This document shows positions 1 to 15,348 of a stretch of 64,000 bases of DNA, in pieces. Made by a program: the position numbers and the translations under genes. The notes beneath the pieces were generated by a model. That model saw nothing but the letters and a program-made list of their open reading frames with translations. It was not told the DNA's origin and did no database searches. The stretch is from Anisakis pegreffii (lineage: Eukaryota > Nematoda > Chromadorea > Rhabditida > Anisakidae), in assembly GCA_035041965.1 (NCBI GenBank), contig JAPYMA010003028.1, positions 1 to 64,000 of the forward strand, given 5' to 3'. The stretch's first letter is position 1. Every line of letters starts with the position of its first letter.

Positions 1-3000
1 AAAAGTATTCATTGTTTTTGTTGAAGTTGATTCGCTTGTAAATTAGATCACCTTTGATGCCTTTCTATATCACCCTTTCAAAAACTATCGGAGATAATGT
101 GATCTGCATTCGTTTCAGTCTGATGTTACTATCTCCATTTTCCTGAGGCCTCATTGATCGATGTATGAGACCTCCAAATTCACTGAGAAGGATATCAATC
201 GTTCGGATCAGTGAGAAGGATATCAATTCATGGTAATATTTTGGTAATATATGATCGCATTATGTATATGATTTCATAAATATATCGACAATACTCATGA
301 TCAAATTATGATTTTGACGTATCAAAAACGTAAAATTTTATTTGTTATTTTCTTTCGTGTAACACACGTACGAAAAGTGAAGGTTGAGGTAGGCTCGAAT
401 ATATCAAACCTATATTTCTATTGTAATATCTAAGCAAAATACTCATCAATCAGGAATTACCGGTCACGTGTCAAGTGTTCTACTAAAAGGGTAATGATTT
501 TGATAACTATTTTCTTAAATTCGTGGCTATAATGTGCTGCAAGGATCATTGCAGTGCTGAGCAGGTTTAAATCATTAAGAAATATTTTAAATATTTTATT
601 GTTCGTTTCTTTCGACATACATCTCTTCAAATGTTCTGAAGGAAATCCTTCGGTTTTCTGTGACTGACGATATCTTAAAGTATCTCTGACTGCGAGTTGT
701 ATGTGATGATATTTTCTAACTTTCGTGAAATTTTTATTGGTTACTTTTCAATTAAATTCGGATGTGCAGTTCGTGAAATCAGCTGGACGAAACTCAAGAG
801 CTCGTTAACTGTTAGACTTAAACTTATTGTTAGACTTAATGCTTACGCCCAGGCTTGAACTCTCTCTAAGGCTGAAAAACGATTGAAATGTCTCGCGTGA
901 TTTTGTTGCAATTCGGTGGTGATCTTCAAATTGTCACGAGTTCTGGTTATGGATGTTCTTGTGCTACTTGACTCCTTCGTTTTCATCATGCTCATTTGCT
1001 CGACAACGGAATTACTGGTACCACAGTAAGTTAAACTCGCTTCTTTGAGTGATTCATTAAGTTGTATTTAATTCTTTATGAATTCTTTAAAGTTTAACGT
1101 CTCTCTTTGTGCATGTTTCGATGTGCTAAAATTCGATAATTCCAAGGGAAGGTAGTTTACAACTGAACCAATTATTCTAAACAAGAGATCTTATGCGAAA
1201 ATTTGTGCTTTCAAAACAATCATACGGAAAATTTGCATGCGCCGATCATTTGCATATTTTATGAAACGTGGCCTAGGCAGTCAGCCGATCGTACGTACAC
1301 ATTTTCAAATTTATGAATTGATTGGGGCAGTTCAATGGACTATGCGAATAGTCAAAATTTTTCACACATTCATATTCTTCATCCCTTTCAAGCGGTTTGA
1401 TTTTCTTGATTGCGTTGAGTGCTTTGTAGCGTTCTCGTCATTGACATCATTGTTAGATTTTATTTCGCCATAGTAAGTAACATACCCGACGTTTGTTTCT
1501 TAACATGACTCTAAAGAAAACAAATCGATGACGGTTCGGCAACAATCAACTGCAGTAAAGATGAAAACTGTTGAAAACCTTATGATTTTTTTCGCTAATA
1601 AGCTAAATCATATGATAGAATTTGTTATTTCGACGTCAAAGTTATTTCGATGGTTGAAAAAGTCCATGTGTGATGTAGTATTCGTTATGTTTAATTATAA
1701 CGTAAATATGATTTCATGTTTGATAATTATTTTTCGTTCATAATTATTTCCACCGGCACCTTGAAGATCGTAAAACCTGCAAAGCTATACTAATGTACAC
1801 AGTTGATCTATAGTGATCAAATGAACGTAAATGAGCGCCTATGCGTTAATTGAGATGACTCTAAAAAATAGCTATTTCTCCTCAAGAAAGCAAAATCGTT
1901 CAGCAAAATATATATTTTTCTGATTGAAGTGAATCCGCTGGATCGAATGGTGCAAAGAAATTCACATGTTGTTGGGCAAACTTGAGAATACTATTAGTTC
2001 GAAGATCTCAAGTTAGCCCAGATATGGTTTATTACTGAGTGTTTTTGATCTCTGATGAATTGGTATTTGTTTGACTGACCAATTGTTCATCTTATGTAAT
2101 CTACTGCATGCGGCCAATGTATTTGTTTAACTTCACTTGTCATCATTGTTTCATGAAGAACGTTGATTAACAGTTACCAATACGGTTACCAATTTAGTTT
2201 GTAATAGTGTTTGATGCGTTTTTGGCATTGGATTTATTGAGTAAGGTGCTCTTTAGGATGATATTCAATGTACCTTTTGCTTCAATTGATTGTCTAGTGA
2301 TGTTAACAGGTTGCCGGTACTGATTAATTTTGCAAATTGATAACCGATCGCGACATATCGCTGACTGATAATCCTTGGTGAATGATTCTCTTTCAAGGAC
2401 ACCAGAACGCGTGATGGAGCACGACCGATGGCATCGAGCGAGTGATGTGGTGGGATTACGCGACCTGAATGGGGTGAGTATTGATGATTCGATTTTGAGC
2501 TGAATTGTTAAATACAGCATCGTGATATTTGTTTTGATTTGTTGATATAATCACTGTATTAGTGCTTTTTTCAGGATGATATTTGAAGTGCGGTCAGTTG
2601 TTCTGCATCCCGTCAAGAGCGCAAACGTCGGGCCTGCATGAAGGTATTTGCGACAAAAGAGAGTGTGTCACCAACGGGTTCAAGATCATCATCTTATAAA
2701 ACAACATCGCAATCTTAAATCCGATATAACAACACGAGGCAGGGTGCATCAACGCACCTCAGGCCAGTTTTCCAAAATTTTGAAATTTAGCATCATTTAA
2801 AATATTTAATTTTTTCTAGTATCTTAGGATCGTAATAAATGAACATCAGTTGACTGAGCTTCACATGTTTTTCGCATTATTTGGTTGATGTATATGACAA
2901 AAGAAAACAAAATTAAAATGTTTCACATGTTTTTCGCATTATTCGGTTGATATATAAGGCAAAAGAAAACAAAATTAAAATTGAACCGTAGTGAGTGACC

Positions 3001-3130
3001 ACTTCTTTTTTCTTTTCTTGATTTTATTTTCATTCATTTGGTTACAAACATTGATGTATTTGTAAATGCCGATCGTTGTTCACTTGTGCATTTGTAAATT
3101 TATTATTTGTGCATATGATAATTTTTATCA
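1..3130. other. No recognisable gene; AT-rich with small repeats
   Basis: I find no coding exon I can defend here. Visible content: a short duplication of the phrase GAGAAGGATATCAAT near 185-228, fragments related to the dispersed repeat family of the 15-22 kb array (about 384-440 and 1906-2010), and a 62-bp tandem duplication at 2861-2984. Short open frames exist, for example at 1237-1473, but they lack a domain or convincing splice sites. Confidence 0.5.
2861..2984. repeat. Two-copy 62-bp tandem duplication
   Basis: The segment beginning TCACATGTTTTTCGCATTAT at 2861 is repeated from 2923 with a few substitutions. The second copy runs into a phrase (GTGAGTGACCAC) that resembles hairpins near 23.57 and 23.65 kb. 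Confidence 0.8.
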
Positions 3131-3134
3131 CATG

Positions 3135-3309
3135 TCAATAGTGCCATTGAAATAATTCGAGAGTTTCTTCGAAAATTTCGCCCAAATATTTAGATTCAAA
3201 GTATGAATAATCGATCTTTTCACTGATAAAATTAGAAACTGACTGGGGTAGTCCCTGAAAGTCCCTGTGCCAAAGCTGGTGGCTACTGCATCGAGAGGAA
3301 AATCCCTCT
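3135..3309 (-). CDS. Possible 3'-terminal coding exon, unidentified
   Basis: On the minus strand an acceptor-like TATGACAG is followed by an open frame that includes HQLWHRDFQGLPQS and ends EETLELFQWHY before a stop at 3135. An AATAAA signal on the same strand lies about 35 bases downstream. Composition looks coding (aromatic and acidic residues, no low complexity), but no upstream exon was found and no family is recognised. It could be the last exon of a gene that continues toward 3.5-4.8 kb, or chance. Confidence 0.25.
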
Positions 3310-3349
3310 GTCATATTTTGGAGTGATGCTTCGTTTTTGTTGTTCACTT

Positions 3350-4835
3350 GTTGTATTTTTCACATCGTTGAATAAAAGTTTTTTAACTCGTGTTCTATGA
3401 CCTGCTCACCTAAATTTCGGGTCACCTTTGAAAAACCCGAATTATGGTGGCAGGTCATCTTTTTATGGTGATCATGTGCGATTGTTGAGAGGACAACGGA
3501 TGGCAGATCTTTCGCAACAGGTAAGACCAGGTTTCATTCTGATTCTGATTATTCTTTTGATTGTTGTGGTGCTTTGTTGCGAATGATATGCTGTTGGACT
3601 GTGGATATATACTATAGGAATGTAGATCATCGATTTCTTGACTGTGATACTGAAGAGAGACTGCGGTAACATCTCCTACATGTAGCGCGGCTGGGACTGT
3701 GAACTTTTAGAATCTGTGAACATGACTGTGGTTTTTTTACATCATATGAACGAAAAGTGTTTCAACTTGATAGGATAGATCGTTAAGTCGCTGGGCGCGT
3801 AAAAGATGATTCTGGATTGTAATGGGTTAAATTCATGGATGTGTAGCTTTTGTCGCGTGTTGTGGTTATCAGATAGCGTTGCTGTTATGGCAAAACTATT
3901 CGAATGGTGGGATTGAGGGGATTTGTGAATGGTTCAGAATGTCGATACTATGGAGCAGTGATTATTACTATTAGGCAGCTGTTTTAGAATCTTGAGTCGG
4001 GCTTCGCATACACGTAGTGTTAATTTTTTGTTGTTCAATTACTTGAAAAACTTCGAATCATGAACTCTAACGCCTTCATTATCTTTTTTGTTAGGACATT
4101 TAATCCTTATAAGATGGGAAAGCAATATATCGAAAATGAAATTATTCGATGAAATTAAAACTGATTATTTGATCAAAACTAAAACAACAGAACACCTTTA
4201 TTGAGCGTTTTGTATTCCGCACGATGGATTCGAAATATTTCATAGAACATTAGAAATTTCCTTCAAATACATTCCTTTATTATGTACACTAACAAAAATA
4301 ACAACTAAAAATAAATCAAAAAATCTTGTTCTGCACTCGGATATTTGGGTCACTTCTGAGGCGGCAATCAAATTCTGAATCAAACAGTGCCATCTTAATT
4401 AGATTACAATCACTGAGCGGAATTCTTTAGCCACAACTTGCAGACATTAATTTTAAAGCAAAACTATCAGATTAGCGATTGAAATTATTGACATAACAAT
4501 ATGAATTTTTAACTGGAATAGCAAATTCACTGATATAATTGTATGTGATGTAAACGAATTCGGACTACCACCGCTATGCGGTGAATTCTCCTTCTTTCAT
4601 TGTTTCAACGCCACTGAAGTAGTCATCTGCTCTAATTTTCGATGAAAATCGCCTATATTAAAGAGTCTGTCGAAAAATGAAAACGCTCTCACTTAAACAA
4701 CATTGCTATTGCATCTGATAATGAGTGCAACCGAATTTTTCACATATTTCCTCGGAGCCTAAACCTGATCACCCTGAATTTTTTGCTTGTATCGCGGAAG
4801 CACTACTCAAAAGGTCTCTTGATTATTTGATTCAA
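3350..4835. other. Intergenic stretch, nothing supported
   Basis: No coding exon, RNA gene or clear repeat was recognised. A short plus-strand frame ending in a good donor near 3531 (MADLSQQ then GTAAGA) has no partner exon. Confidence 0.4.
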
Positions 4836-7326
4836 CTATGATTTTGTGTGGCTATCCTTCGGTGATGACTGAGATGAATCTTCAGATTCGAACACTTCAG
4901 TGTTTTGTGTAGATTGCGGTCGTTGCTCTTTCAGAATGCGCATAGCCAACATCTCACGTTTGATATCAGTCTCAAGCTGTTTCATTCGTTCGTCGGCATC
5001 AAAATATCGCTCGTCTGCTTGCGGTTTCTCGGCCTCTATCAACTGATACTCGTCACCTCTTCCGTGCGGACATTTATGATAGGTCATCTAGAATTATTCA
5101 CCATGACTTTTGCAGTAAACAAACGCTAAGTTTAAGTTTTGCTCAGATCATTCAAGAGGAATTGCTAATTTCTTCCCAAATTGCTGACAGTTACCATCGA
5201 AAATATTGTGCAGTAAGGAATTGGCAAAGGAATGGTGATTTGAATGCCCTTAGTGAAATGGTGCCTTCTTTGTTCAGAAGGAGTCGTTCTGATTGCTGAT
5301 TAAATGGAATTTCGAGTGAAAATAGATCGAATGAAGAAACTGTTATGAAAAGCTCGGAAAAAGAGGCAAAATATCAAAGGATTTGAATGATTGGGAAAAG
5401 TATTTGAATACGAATTGATTGACTATGAGATAGAATATGATTGTTATGAAATTTGAAATGAAGATCAAAATATTTACTTTAACATTAGTAAATCCGGCCG
5501 GTTCTAAGGCCGATAAATAGCGCATTGGGTTGTACAATCGTTCGCTTATTAGATGCCATTCTTCAAGTTTTCTTAATCTGGAATAAGTTTTTGTCAGCAC
5601 ATTTTCTGTTTCATGTTGTCATTGCTGAGATGATCTCTAATCTTGATTCTTGAAATATTCACTAATTTCTAGTGAATCGCTGCCATTATCAGCAGTGTGG
5701 ACATCAAACTTTATTATTAGGGAGCATAGCAACGACCTGCTCAGTTGTAGAGCACATACAATGCGACCGCCTGGCTTCAGAACACGACATAAATCCCAAC
5801 AAATATCACGCATTTGATTACCCCAAAAATAATAGTTGTCCACATGGAAAATGCCTGAGGAGAAATCCGATGGGTATGGCAAATTACTGAGATGTACTGC
5901 CTGAAATTCAGCGATTGCACTTATTCGAAGGAGTCAGCTTACGTTGAAACTAGGTCAATTGAGTGGTTATTAATAAGGTGTTACACCTGGTCAGGGAATA
6001 GACAAAATTGTTTCACGGATTTCGAGCACAACATGTAAGAGACGTGCTTACATGAAACATGAAAAAGCATTATGCCACGTTTTCATCAAAGATATTCTGC
6101 GATTGGTTTTGGGTGATGAGAATGCGCTAATTCAGAATGTAATAATGACAGCGTCCGATAGCTGGGTAAGGGTATCTTTGGGGAGAGGAAGCAATGGGCC
6201 AGATGCGATGTGAATGCGTTTACTCGATCAAGTCGTATTTTTCCCTCTTCGACGATTTCGACACAAAATCGGTTTCGCACAACCTCTTCCATATATCGTG
6301 ATCGATCTGTACCGAATATCATCCCGTCACCACTCTTAATCTTCTCATAGGCGTAGGCAATACCTTTTAAAATATATTAGTTCAGGCATTCCCAATTACG
6401 ATTGTCAATATGAATGGGTATTGTATGATCGCTTAGAGATATTTTTAAATTCATTTTGATGCACATGTAAATATCTATTCAAGAATGCAATTAATATCTC
6501 TGTACGAGCATTTAATCTCTGCGAATGATTTAAGAATTTGATTTCCACTGAGCGCACTGAACTGTAATCTGGTTCGACTACCCAAAATTTTCACTAATTC
6601 ATTCTGCTAACATCTCCCTAAATCTTTTGAGAAATTTCGCTGAATTACAAAAACAATAACTTTTCTCCTACACCACTGAAAAACTCCAACTAACCATCGC
6701 CTCGACCATACCCAATTTCTAGAATATTATCATTAGCAGCAATCTTCAACGCCTCAACGGCTGCATATTCCAGATGTCGCGTTTGACGAGCATTCAGTCT
6801 CGTCAATATAGATCCAGTTATGCCTTTCACTGGTACCGCATACTTCAATTGGTATTATCATGATTTTCTATTGTTATGATGTCCACCGTTGATTGTTAAA
6901 GTTATAATTTTAGATTCATTATTACTCTTATCGGATAGACGGAAATTTTCTCGTTGAGCAATTCAACTGTAGAGAAACTTGAAGTGAGAAGAAAATATTT
7001 ACTTTAACATCAGTGAATTCAGCCGGTTCTAAGACCGATAAATAGCGTATTGGATTATCGAATCGTTCGCTTATTAGATGTCATTCTTCAAGTTCAGTGC
7101 CTCATTTAGACATGCTCAAATCAGACTATCTTTCCGATCCATTCATTGAGATTACAGTTGAAGGTGAAACAATCAGAGCGAGCATGCGAGAGGGATTGAA
7201 ACTTGCTTACTCTACACTATTGTTATTGGTATTAGTAGCACCAATAGATTCTCAAGAGATTTGACCCACCTGATTAGCAAGATCTCGTAATGCCAATCGA
7301 AACGATCTTTTAAGTACACCTGTCAT
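4836..7326 (-). CDS. Class I SAM-dependent methyltransferase (UbiE/COQ5-like fold), six exons
   Basis: Seen: exons 7270-7326, 6695-6842, 6224-6363, 5737-5900, 5478-5571 and 4836-5087 keep frame through every junction and give 284 residues. The N-terminus MTGVLKRSFRLALRDLANQ is followed by a helix segment LNARQTRHLEYAAVEAL, SAM-binding motif I ILEIGYGRGDG, a motif II-like acidic segment GTDRSRYMEE, then LPYPSDF, FHVDNYYFW and the post-motif RVLKPGGRIVCAL. The C-terminal part has AGFTNVK, then EYQLIEAEKP and a charged tail of about 60 residues. Family knowledge: this order fits the Methyltransf_11-type Rossmann fold. The substrate cannot be read from the sequence. The start is the ATG at 7326, and the length suits the family. 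Oddity: intron 1 contains a decayed copy of exon 5. No signal peptide or membrane segment is visible, so a soluble enzyme is inferred. Confidence 0.85.
6995..7095 (-). pseudogene. Decayed duplicate of methyltransferase exon 5
   Basis: About 100 bases match exon 5 (5478-5571) in the same orientation at roughly 88% identity, including the donor region GTTAAAGTAAAT. The tryptophan codon of the EEWHL segment is TGA here, and the AG acceptor used by the true exon is missing. It lies inside intron 1 of the same gene, so it looks like a non-functional internal duplication. Confidence 0.75.
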
Positions 7327-8125
7327 TCTTGATTCTCGATCGGAATTACTCGACGACGATATAGAACAACTACTATTAGTTCTTGATATACTAAAATCAT
7401 TACTTCATTCAAACAACTGTGTTTTGATCAGTAAATTTATTTGAGGACGCCGCGATTTTACAGTCGTCAACGATTCCAATCCACTACTTACCGCATATGG
7501 AACCATTCACGCATTCTCATCTAACTCATGAAATGACTGCAAAAATTTTGATGAGGTTTATTGAATGATGCTGGATTGAATGACACCTACATATGATAAT
7601 CCTAAAATGCTGTTCTCCTCTCAGCGCAGAACAAAGCGATTCAATAGTAAATTCAAGCAGAAAACACAAAACGAAACAAACACTGATATCATGAACGATA
7701 TTCAGCGATGATATATCGCCTCCTAACATTTGCATCAAAACGATTCGGTAATCTGTAAACATCGTATGAGTATAACACTACTAACAAAACTAACTGACAA
7801 TGAGTAAGCTTCATCGACTGAAATTATGACCGACTTTTGTCTTATGCTTACGTCTAGACTTGTGTTCAAACTCTTCTAAGAACCAATGAAGTCTCGATCA
7901 CATTCATTAATATCATTATGCCCATATGATGTTTACATGTTACCATGTGATTGAACACAAAACAAAATGTAATTTTCAATGAATTTATTCCAAAACAAAC
8001 AAATACATAAACTTATGCACGGATGTAAATAACAAATGATGAACAACCGAAACAATACAATAATTATCATTTCTCGTAAAATTCCAGATATAATTACGCA
8101 TTGATCTCATCATGCATTAACTCAA
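7327..8125. other. Intergenic between methyltransferase and pas-1
   Basis: Upstream region of the methyltransferase and 3' flank of pas-1. A second AATAAA (minus strand, 7984-7989) may be an alternative polyadenylation signal for pas-1. No other feature seen. Confidence 0.4.
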
Positions 8126-8131
8126 TTTATT
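8126..8131 (-). terminator. pas-1 polyadenylation signal AATAAA
   Basis: AATAAA on the minus strand about 40 bases downstream of the pas-1 stop codon at 8171-8173. Confidence 0.6.
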
Positions 8132-8170
8132 CAACGAGCTTCATTCAGTCAAATCCCATCCAACAATAAC

Positions 8171-10755
<2,585 letters not shown>

Positions 10756-13700
10756 ATGATGAACGCAGAGTTGTTGGACAAAAATTTCGGTGTATGCTTT
10801 CCGGAGGAACTGGATGGGTGCTTGGATGTACAGCAGGGATCGGCGAATTGCTGTAAGTTCAATCGATGGGGTTCAATGATTGCGGTTGGCAGTATTGATG
10901 GTCGTGTGTACATTTTTGATGTTATCACGAAAGGTGTTGTGAAGGTTGGCCATTTTTATATTAATAAATTTGTTGTTGTCGTTGTGAAGCAGTTTTCATA
11001 CAGTTACATTTTCACTCCTAAATGAATCAATTCAATATCAGTAAGATGGATTTATTGACTTGTCAACTTTTCGCTATGTTACGCTGAAATAAAACAATAA
11101 ATGAGTTGTCTTTTTGAACATCCATGTGCAAATCATTCATTTGTCTTTCATATTATCACTTTCATTAATTATAATATTATTTTTGCATGATCTTTGTTAG
11201 ACAGTGATAAATTTAATAGTGATACCATTGCTGTTATGAGTTATGCATTATGAGCACAGTAGAAATATGATAATGATAATCTTAATATTAGAATGCCACC
11301 GAATTAATTGTAGTGGTGAGTGGATGAAGGTGATTTTTGAATGAGGGTTATTGTTTTGAAGAGTTGGATGTGCCATGGCTATCCAATAACTGCGTTGAGC
11401 TGGTCTCGGGACGGTCGTAAACTGTTGACGGGTGCAACCGATTGGTCGGTAGCAATCTGGGATGTTATGGAGGGGACACGTTTGCAGCGTTTCGTTTATG
11501 GATCACCCATCATATCGGCGATGTTCAATCCAAGGTTCGTGATAAATACTTTATTCAATTCATCACTTACATATTTACCTTGAAGTTTATTGTGTCGAAG
11601 GTCAATTTTTTAGAAAAGGTTGATAGCATTTTGCCTGATTTAGAGACGAGTTCCAAGTTCTGGTCGTGTATTTGAGTGGCAATCCTGTGGTGGAAGACGT
11701 GAAAGCGAAACAACAAACTGAGGTTTGTTCATTGTTTAGTGATGGAATCGTTTTTAGTTTCTTTTAGAAGTCATTTGTGTGATTGTTTGAATGGTCCAAT
11801 CTGTTTGAATCATCACTAAAATTTTTGCGATACGAATCGTATCGGTTATCAGCGTTTTACGAATCACTGTGAGCATTTTTAGATACGTTTCGATGGACTT
11901 GCAGACGACCAGATCGGTGATGTGACAGTGGCGACGTTCGATCGTCGTGGTAAATTCATCGTAACCGGTAGCAGCAAGGGACGGATCGCATTCTACGACT
12001 CGAAAAGCATTCAAATGATCACTTATGTGAAACAAAATGCTGTACATCAGGTTCGTGGATTATTGCATATGTTCATTTACGCATCTCGTTTTGAACATGG
12101 CATTGATTTGAATTACTTTCAGCAGAGAATGCTCAAAAATATCGATCTCATCTCATGTGAAGTGAAATACTCTTGGTCTGTATTATAAGATTGGAAACTT
12201 CATCTGAAACTAAAAAAAGTTTTGTGGAGAACGTAATTGCATATGATGAATTGCAGTTGTATCGTAATTTTAGATTAAAAATATCCTCTTGACAAGGCGT
12301 GGTGATTTCCTACTGACGAACTCCCAAGATCGTATAATACGCACGTACAATTTGACCGATTTGTTATCAAAACCACAAGGTACTTCAGTGGAACCAATGC
12401 AGAAACTGTTGGATATTGTTAATAAGGTTATGTTTTGGCAGTTTGACGATAATAATAGTAATATGTTTGTGAATTTTTTGTGATTTATATTGAGGATACA
12501 TTATTTAAACGATCATTGTCGAGTTTAGGCATCATGGAAGGCAATATGCGTTTCAAGCGATGGTGATTACATATGTGGAGCAAGCACTAAATCACATTCG
12601 CTCTACATTTGGGAGAGGAATTCCGGGTGTTTGATTAAAATATTACATGGAACTAAGGTTTGTCTGGTTGTAATTCATTACCGCTTCTGTCAATTATGTT
12701 ATTTGGTGGATATATGTGGTCCTTTCTGTTGGAATATTGCAGTGATTTTGAAATATTTTTCGTCGAAAATTTGTTGCATTGAAGGGTGAATCACTACATG
12801 ATGTGCAGTGGCATCCAACCAGACCAATAATTCTATCAGTGGCAAATGGTCTTGTCTCTGTGTGGACACAGGTAATGTCGTTCATGTGTCATTGTTTTAG
12901 TGTGGTTGCTATTGTTGTTGACGTTATCATTATGCTATGATCATAATTAAAAATATTGGTCATATTGTTTCTTTTATCAAGAAGCATTACTTGTAGGCTC
13001 ACGTGGAAAATTGGAGCGCCTTTGCGCCGGAGTTCACCGAGTTAGAGGAGAACTCGAAGTATATTGAGAAAGAATCGGAGTTTGATTTGGAAGATGAGGA
13101 TGCGGATGAGCCGGCAACACACTCTACACAGGTCAAACAATTTAATTTCTTTTCAGATCGAAAGGTTTGAGTTTGGGCAAAGGGCACAAGCTTAAGTTAA
13201 TTGGGTAATTCAGAGTATGAGCTTACTCTGATTTGCACTCACTGGTACTAGAATGTAAGGAAAAATTGATTTGCAAGACTTCAGTCTTCGTGAAAAGAGG
13301 TGATTTTGAGAATTCAGTCTTGAAACGGGTGTTATCTTTTAGATATCAAAGGTGATAACTGAAATTTTGGGTTAAGATTCCGGGAGTCGATTAGTTGAAT
13401 AGGTGAATTGCAGGATGAAGACGACGAGTCGGTAGATGTAGTCACAGTGAAAGCGAACGCCATCTATTGTAGTTCGGACGAAGAGGAAGCAACTAATGAG
13501 GAATTGAACAGTAGTGATTTTGTGATGGATCTGACCGCGAAGAGCGGTCCACTGTGGTTCTTGCCGATCTCACCGGAGGTGGAAAATCCAGAAGAAAATC
13601 CATTATCGCTGCTTTATGGTGAGTGTTTTATAATGTAGATAATTTACTTATTTGTACTGATCAGGTAACGAGGCATCCATTTAGTTTGGTTGGAAATTCT

Positions 13701-14116
13701 GATATTCATTAATACCAAATGATGATAATTGAATTTGTTGAATTGTAATGTGCAGTGTTTTTGAATGAAAATTTTTTTGAGTGAAATATTTTGATAATTT
13801 TAGATTCTGAGAATGGTTCGAACAATCATGATAGTGATTACTCAGCAGGTTCGTTGGATTCAGTTTTTCGAACTTTTTGTTTGGGGGAGGGAAATCTTAG
13901 GTTTCTCTATTTTGGAGTCATTCTTAATATTTTGTTGAAATGATTGCTATAAGTATTAGCGAATTTTCGTGATTTAATAGCATGCGTTATGAAATTTATC
14001 TATTGCAATTGATAAGAACGAATCATTAAGGGATTCGTAAACGAACCTCAACAGGTAGTGTTTCGAGTAATGGAATGGCATCAAGGATGTTAATTAAGCA
14101 ACGTAAAACGAAGTGA
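10756..14116 (+). CDS. rbbp-5: RBBP5 homologue, WD40 subunit of MLL/SET1 H3K4 methyltransferase complexes
   Basis: Seen: eleven exons (10756-10944, 11362-11534, 11644-11722, 11883-12050, 12274-12426, 12529-12657, 12785-12871, 12997-13131, 13414-13618, 13804-13848, 14055-14116) join in frame to 474 residues. WD40 blades include [68 protein letters not shown] and [13 protein letters not shown]. After [11 protein letters not shown] come the acidic [14 protein letters not shown], a CSSDEEE segment and [13 protein letters not shown]. Known: RBBP5 WD40 plus the acidic activation and hinge segments bind MLL/SET1, ASH2L and WDR5 and stimulate H3K4 methylation in the nucleus. The C-terminus is shorter than in vertebrates and ends MLIKQRKTK. 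The ATG at 10756 fits the conserved N-terminus ELL...FPEELDG. Confidence 0.96.
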
Positions 14117-14523
14117 TCAACGTAAACTGGAGCGAACTTCATGAATGATTCCGTTTTTTGCTAATCGAATGATTTAAATTATTTCTTTTTGATCTTACTG
14201 AAACGGGTATTATGATTTGTATTCAGTTAATGATTATGCGAGCGTGTTGTATAAATGTTACTATGATTTTTTATTATTCTTATAGTTGTTTCTTGTTTAT
14301 ATATGTTACAATTAGTGTTCATTATTTGTCGAATGTGTTTGTGTTATTATTCTTTTTATTATTAATATCGTTATTATTATTACTGTTATTGTTAATTTTA
14401 TTATTATTTATATCATCGTTGGTGTTTACGAATGTGGAGTGGTCATTAATATGTCGTCTTTTATTGTAAGTAATGTTGACAATGTACCAGTCTTCTTCAC
14501 GGAAATTGTTTAGTTTTTGTAAA
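14117..14523. other. 3' region of rbbp-5 with TTA-rich low complexity
   Basis: The probable 3' UTR contains a run of TTATTATTA-like sequence around 14340-14420. Long hydrophobic or Asn-rich frames on either strand here are products of this composition, not genes. Confidence 0.5.
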
Positions 14524-14529
14524 AATAAA
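14524..14529 (+). terminator. Candidate rbbp-5 polyadenylation signal AATAAA
   Basis: First clear AATAAA after the rbbp-5 stop, about 410 bases downstream on the plus strand. Confidence 0.45.
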
Positions 14530-14874
14530 ATTGATGAACTCGATTGTTCTGTGTGTTCACACAAAAATGGCACTGACAAGATCATAGGAAACTAAAATCA
14601 CGGCAGAAGAATGGATTTTTCATGGGTAGTAATCATCGAAAGTAAATTGCACAGATGATCGGTATAACAGTGACCTCGATAGGTAATACAAGGGAGTAAG
14701 TTGTCGATTAAGTGCGCGTCGAGAAGTCCTGATATGGCAAACATTGGACCCATCTCGAGAAAGTTCAGCATTGAAGTATTCAGTGCTTTGCGTTATGTTA
14801 AAACCAGAAAGCATGCGTTTTTTGCGTTGACTGTTGATGATAGAACGGTAGTTGTACTGCGGTTCCGGTTAGCT

Positions 14875-14942
14875 ACGGTAACTGGCCACGCCCACAAGCT
14901 ACGGTAGACCGACACGCCGATGTGGGCGCGGCCAGTTACCGT
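14875..14942. repeat. GC-rich inverted repeat (22-bp arms, 24-bp loop)
   Basis: The arm 14875-14896 (starting ACGGTAACTGGCC) and the arm 14921-14942 (ending GGCCAGTTACCGT) are complementary at 21 of 22 positions around a 24-base loop that repeats part of the left flank (AGCTACGGTA). It is far more GC-rich than its surroundings and sits just outside the array. It may be a short hairpin element or the end of a transposon. Confidence 0.85.
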
Positions 14943-14975
14943 ATTTGACAGGGACCGGAGGTACTACTACTTCTG

Positions 14976-15348
14976 AATGCAGAGATTCTGTTCGATCGAT
15001 TGGTGGGAAGAAATTGACATGTTACCGGTCAAAGCTGAGAGCATGGTAGGTTTGAATGTGTCAAGCCCCATACCATTAGAAAAGTAGCTATATTTCATTG
15101 CACAGGCAGAATTTTTCGGACAGCATTTCATTTTTAGAAAGCCGAGGTTTTGCTCGATCGAACGATGCATAAACATTAATATGTTACTGGGCAAACTTAA
15201 GAAGACAGTAGGCTCGAATGCATCAAACCTATATTTCAATAGTAATTTATAATGCCTATTGATCAATAGTGATCAGTAGCATATCAATGAGCACCTCAGC
15301 GCTAGTTCAGATAGATTTAACAGCGCTGGTTCAGATGGCTTTAAGCTC
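14976..15348 (-). repeat. Inverted copy of the array unit (foldback arm)
   Basis: Read on the minus strand, this matches the 404-bp units that start just downstream: the AGCAGAATCTCTGCATT-like end, the ACCAGTAACATATCAATTTC-like region, the AAGTTTGCC region and the CTGAGGTGCTCATTGATATG region all recur with divergence. Together with the first unit it forms an imperfect palindrome with arms of about 350 bp. Confidence 0.75.

Noticed and set aside
2581..2645. Cys/Arg-rich plus-strand stretch reminiscent of a zinc-finger end
   Set aside because: Cysteine spacing does not match a nuclear-receptor finger and no neighbouring exon continues it.
14212..14469. Hydrophobic 85-codon frame after rbbp-5
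   Set aside because: Generated by TTA/ATT low complexity in the 3' region.
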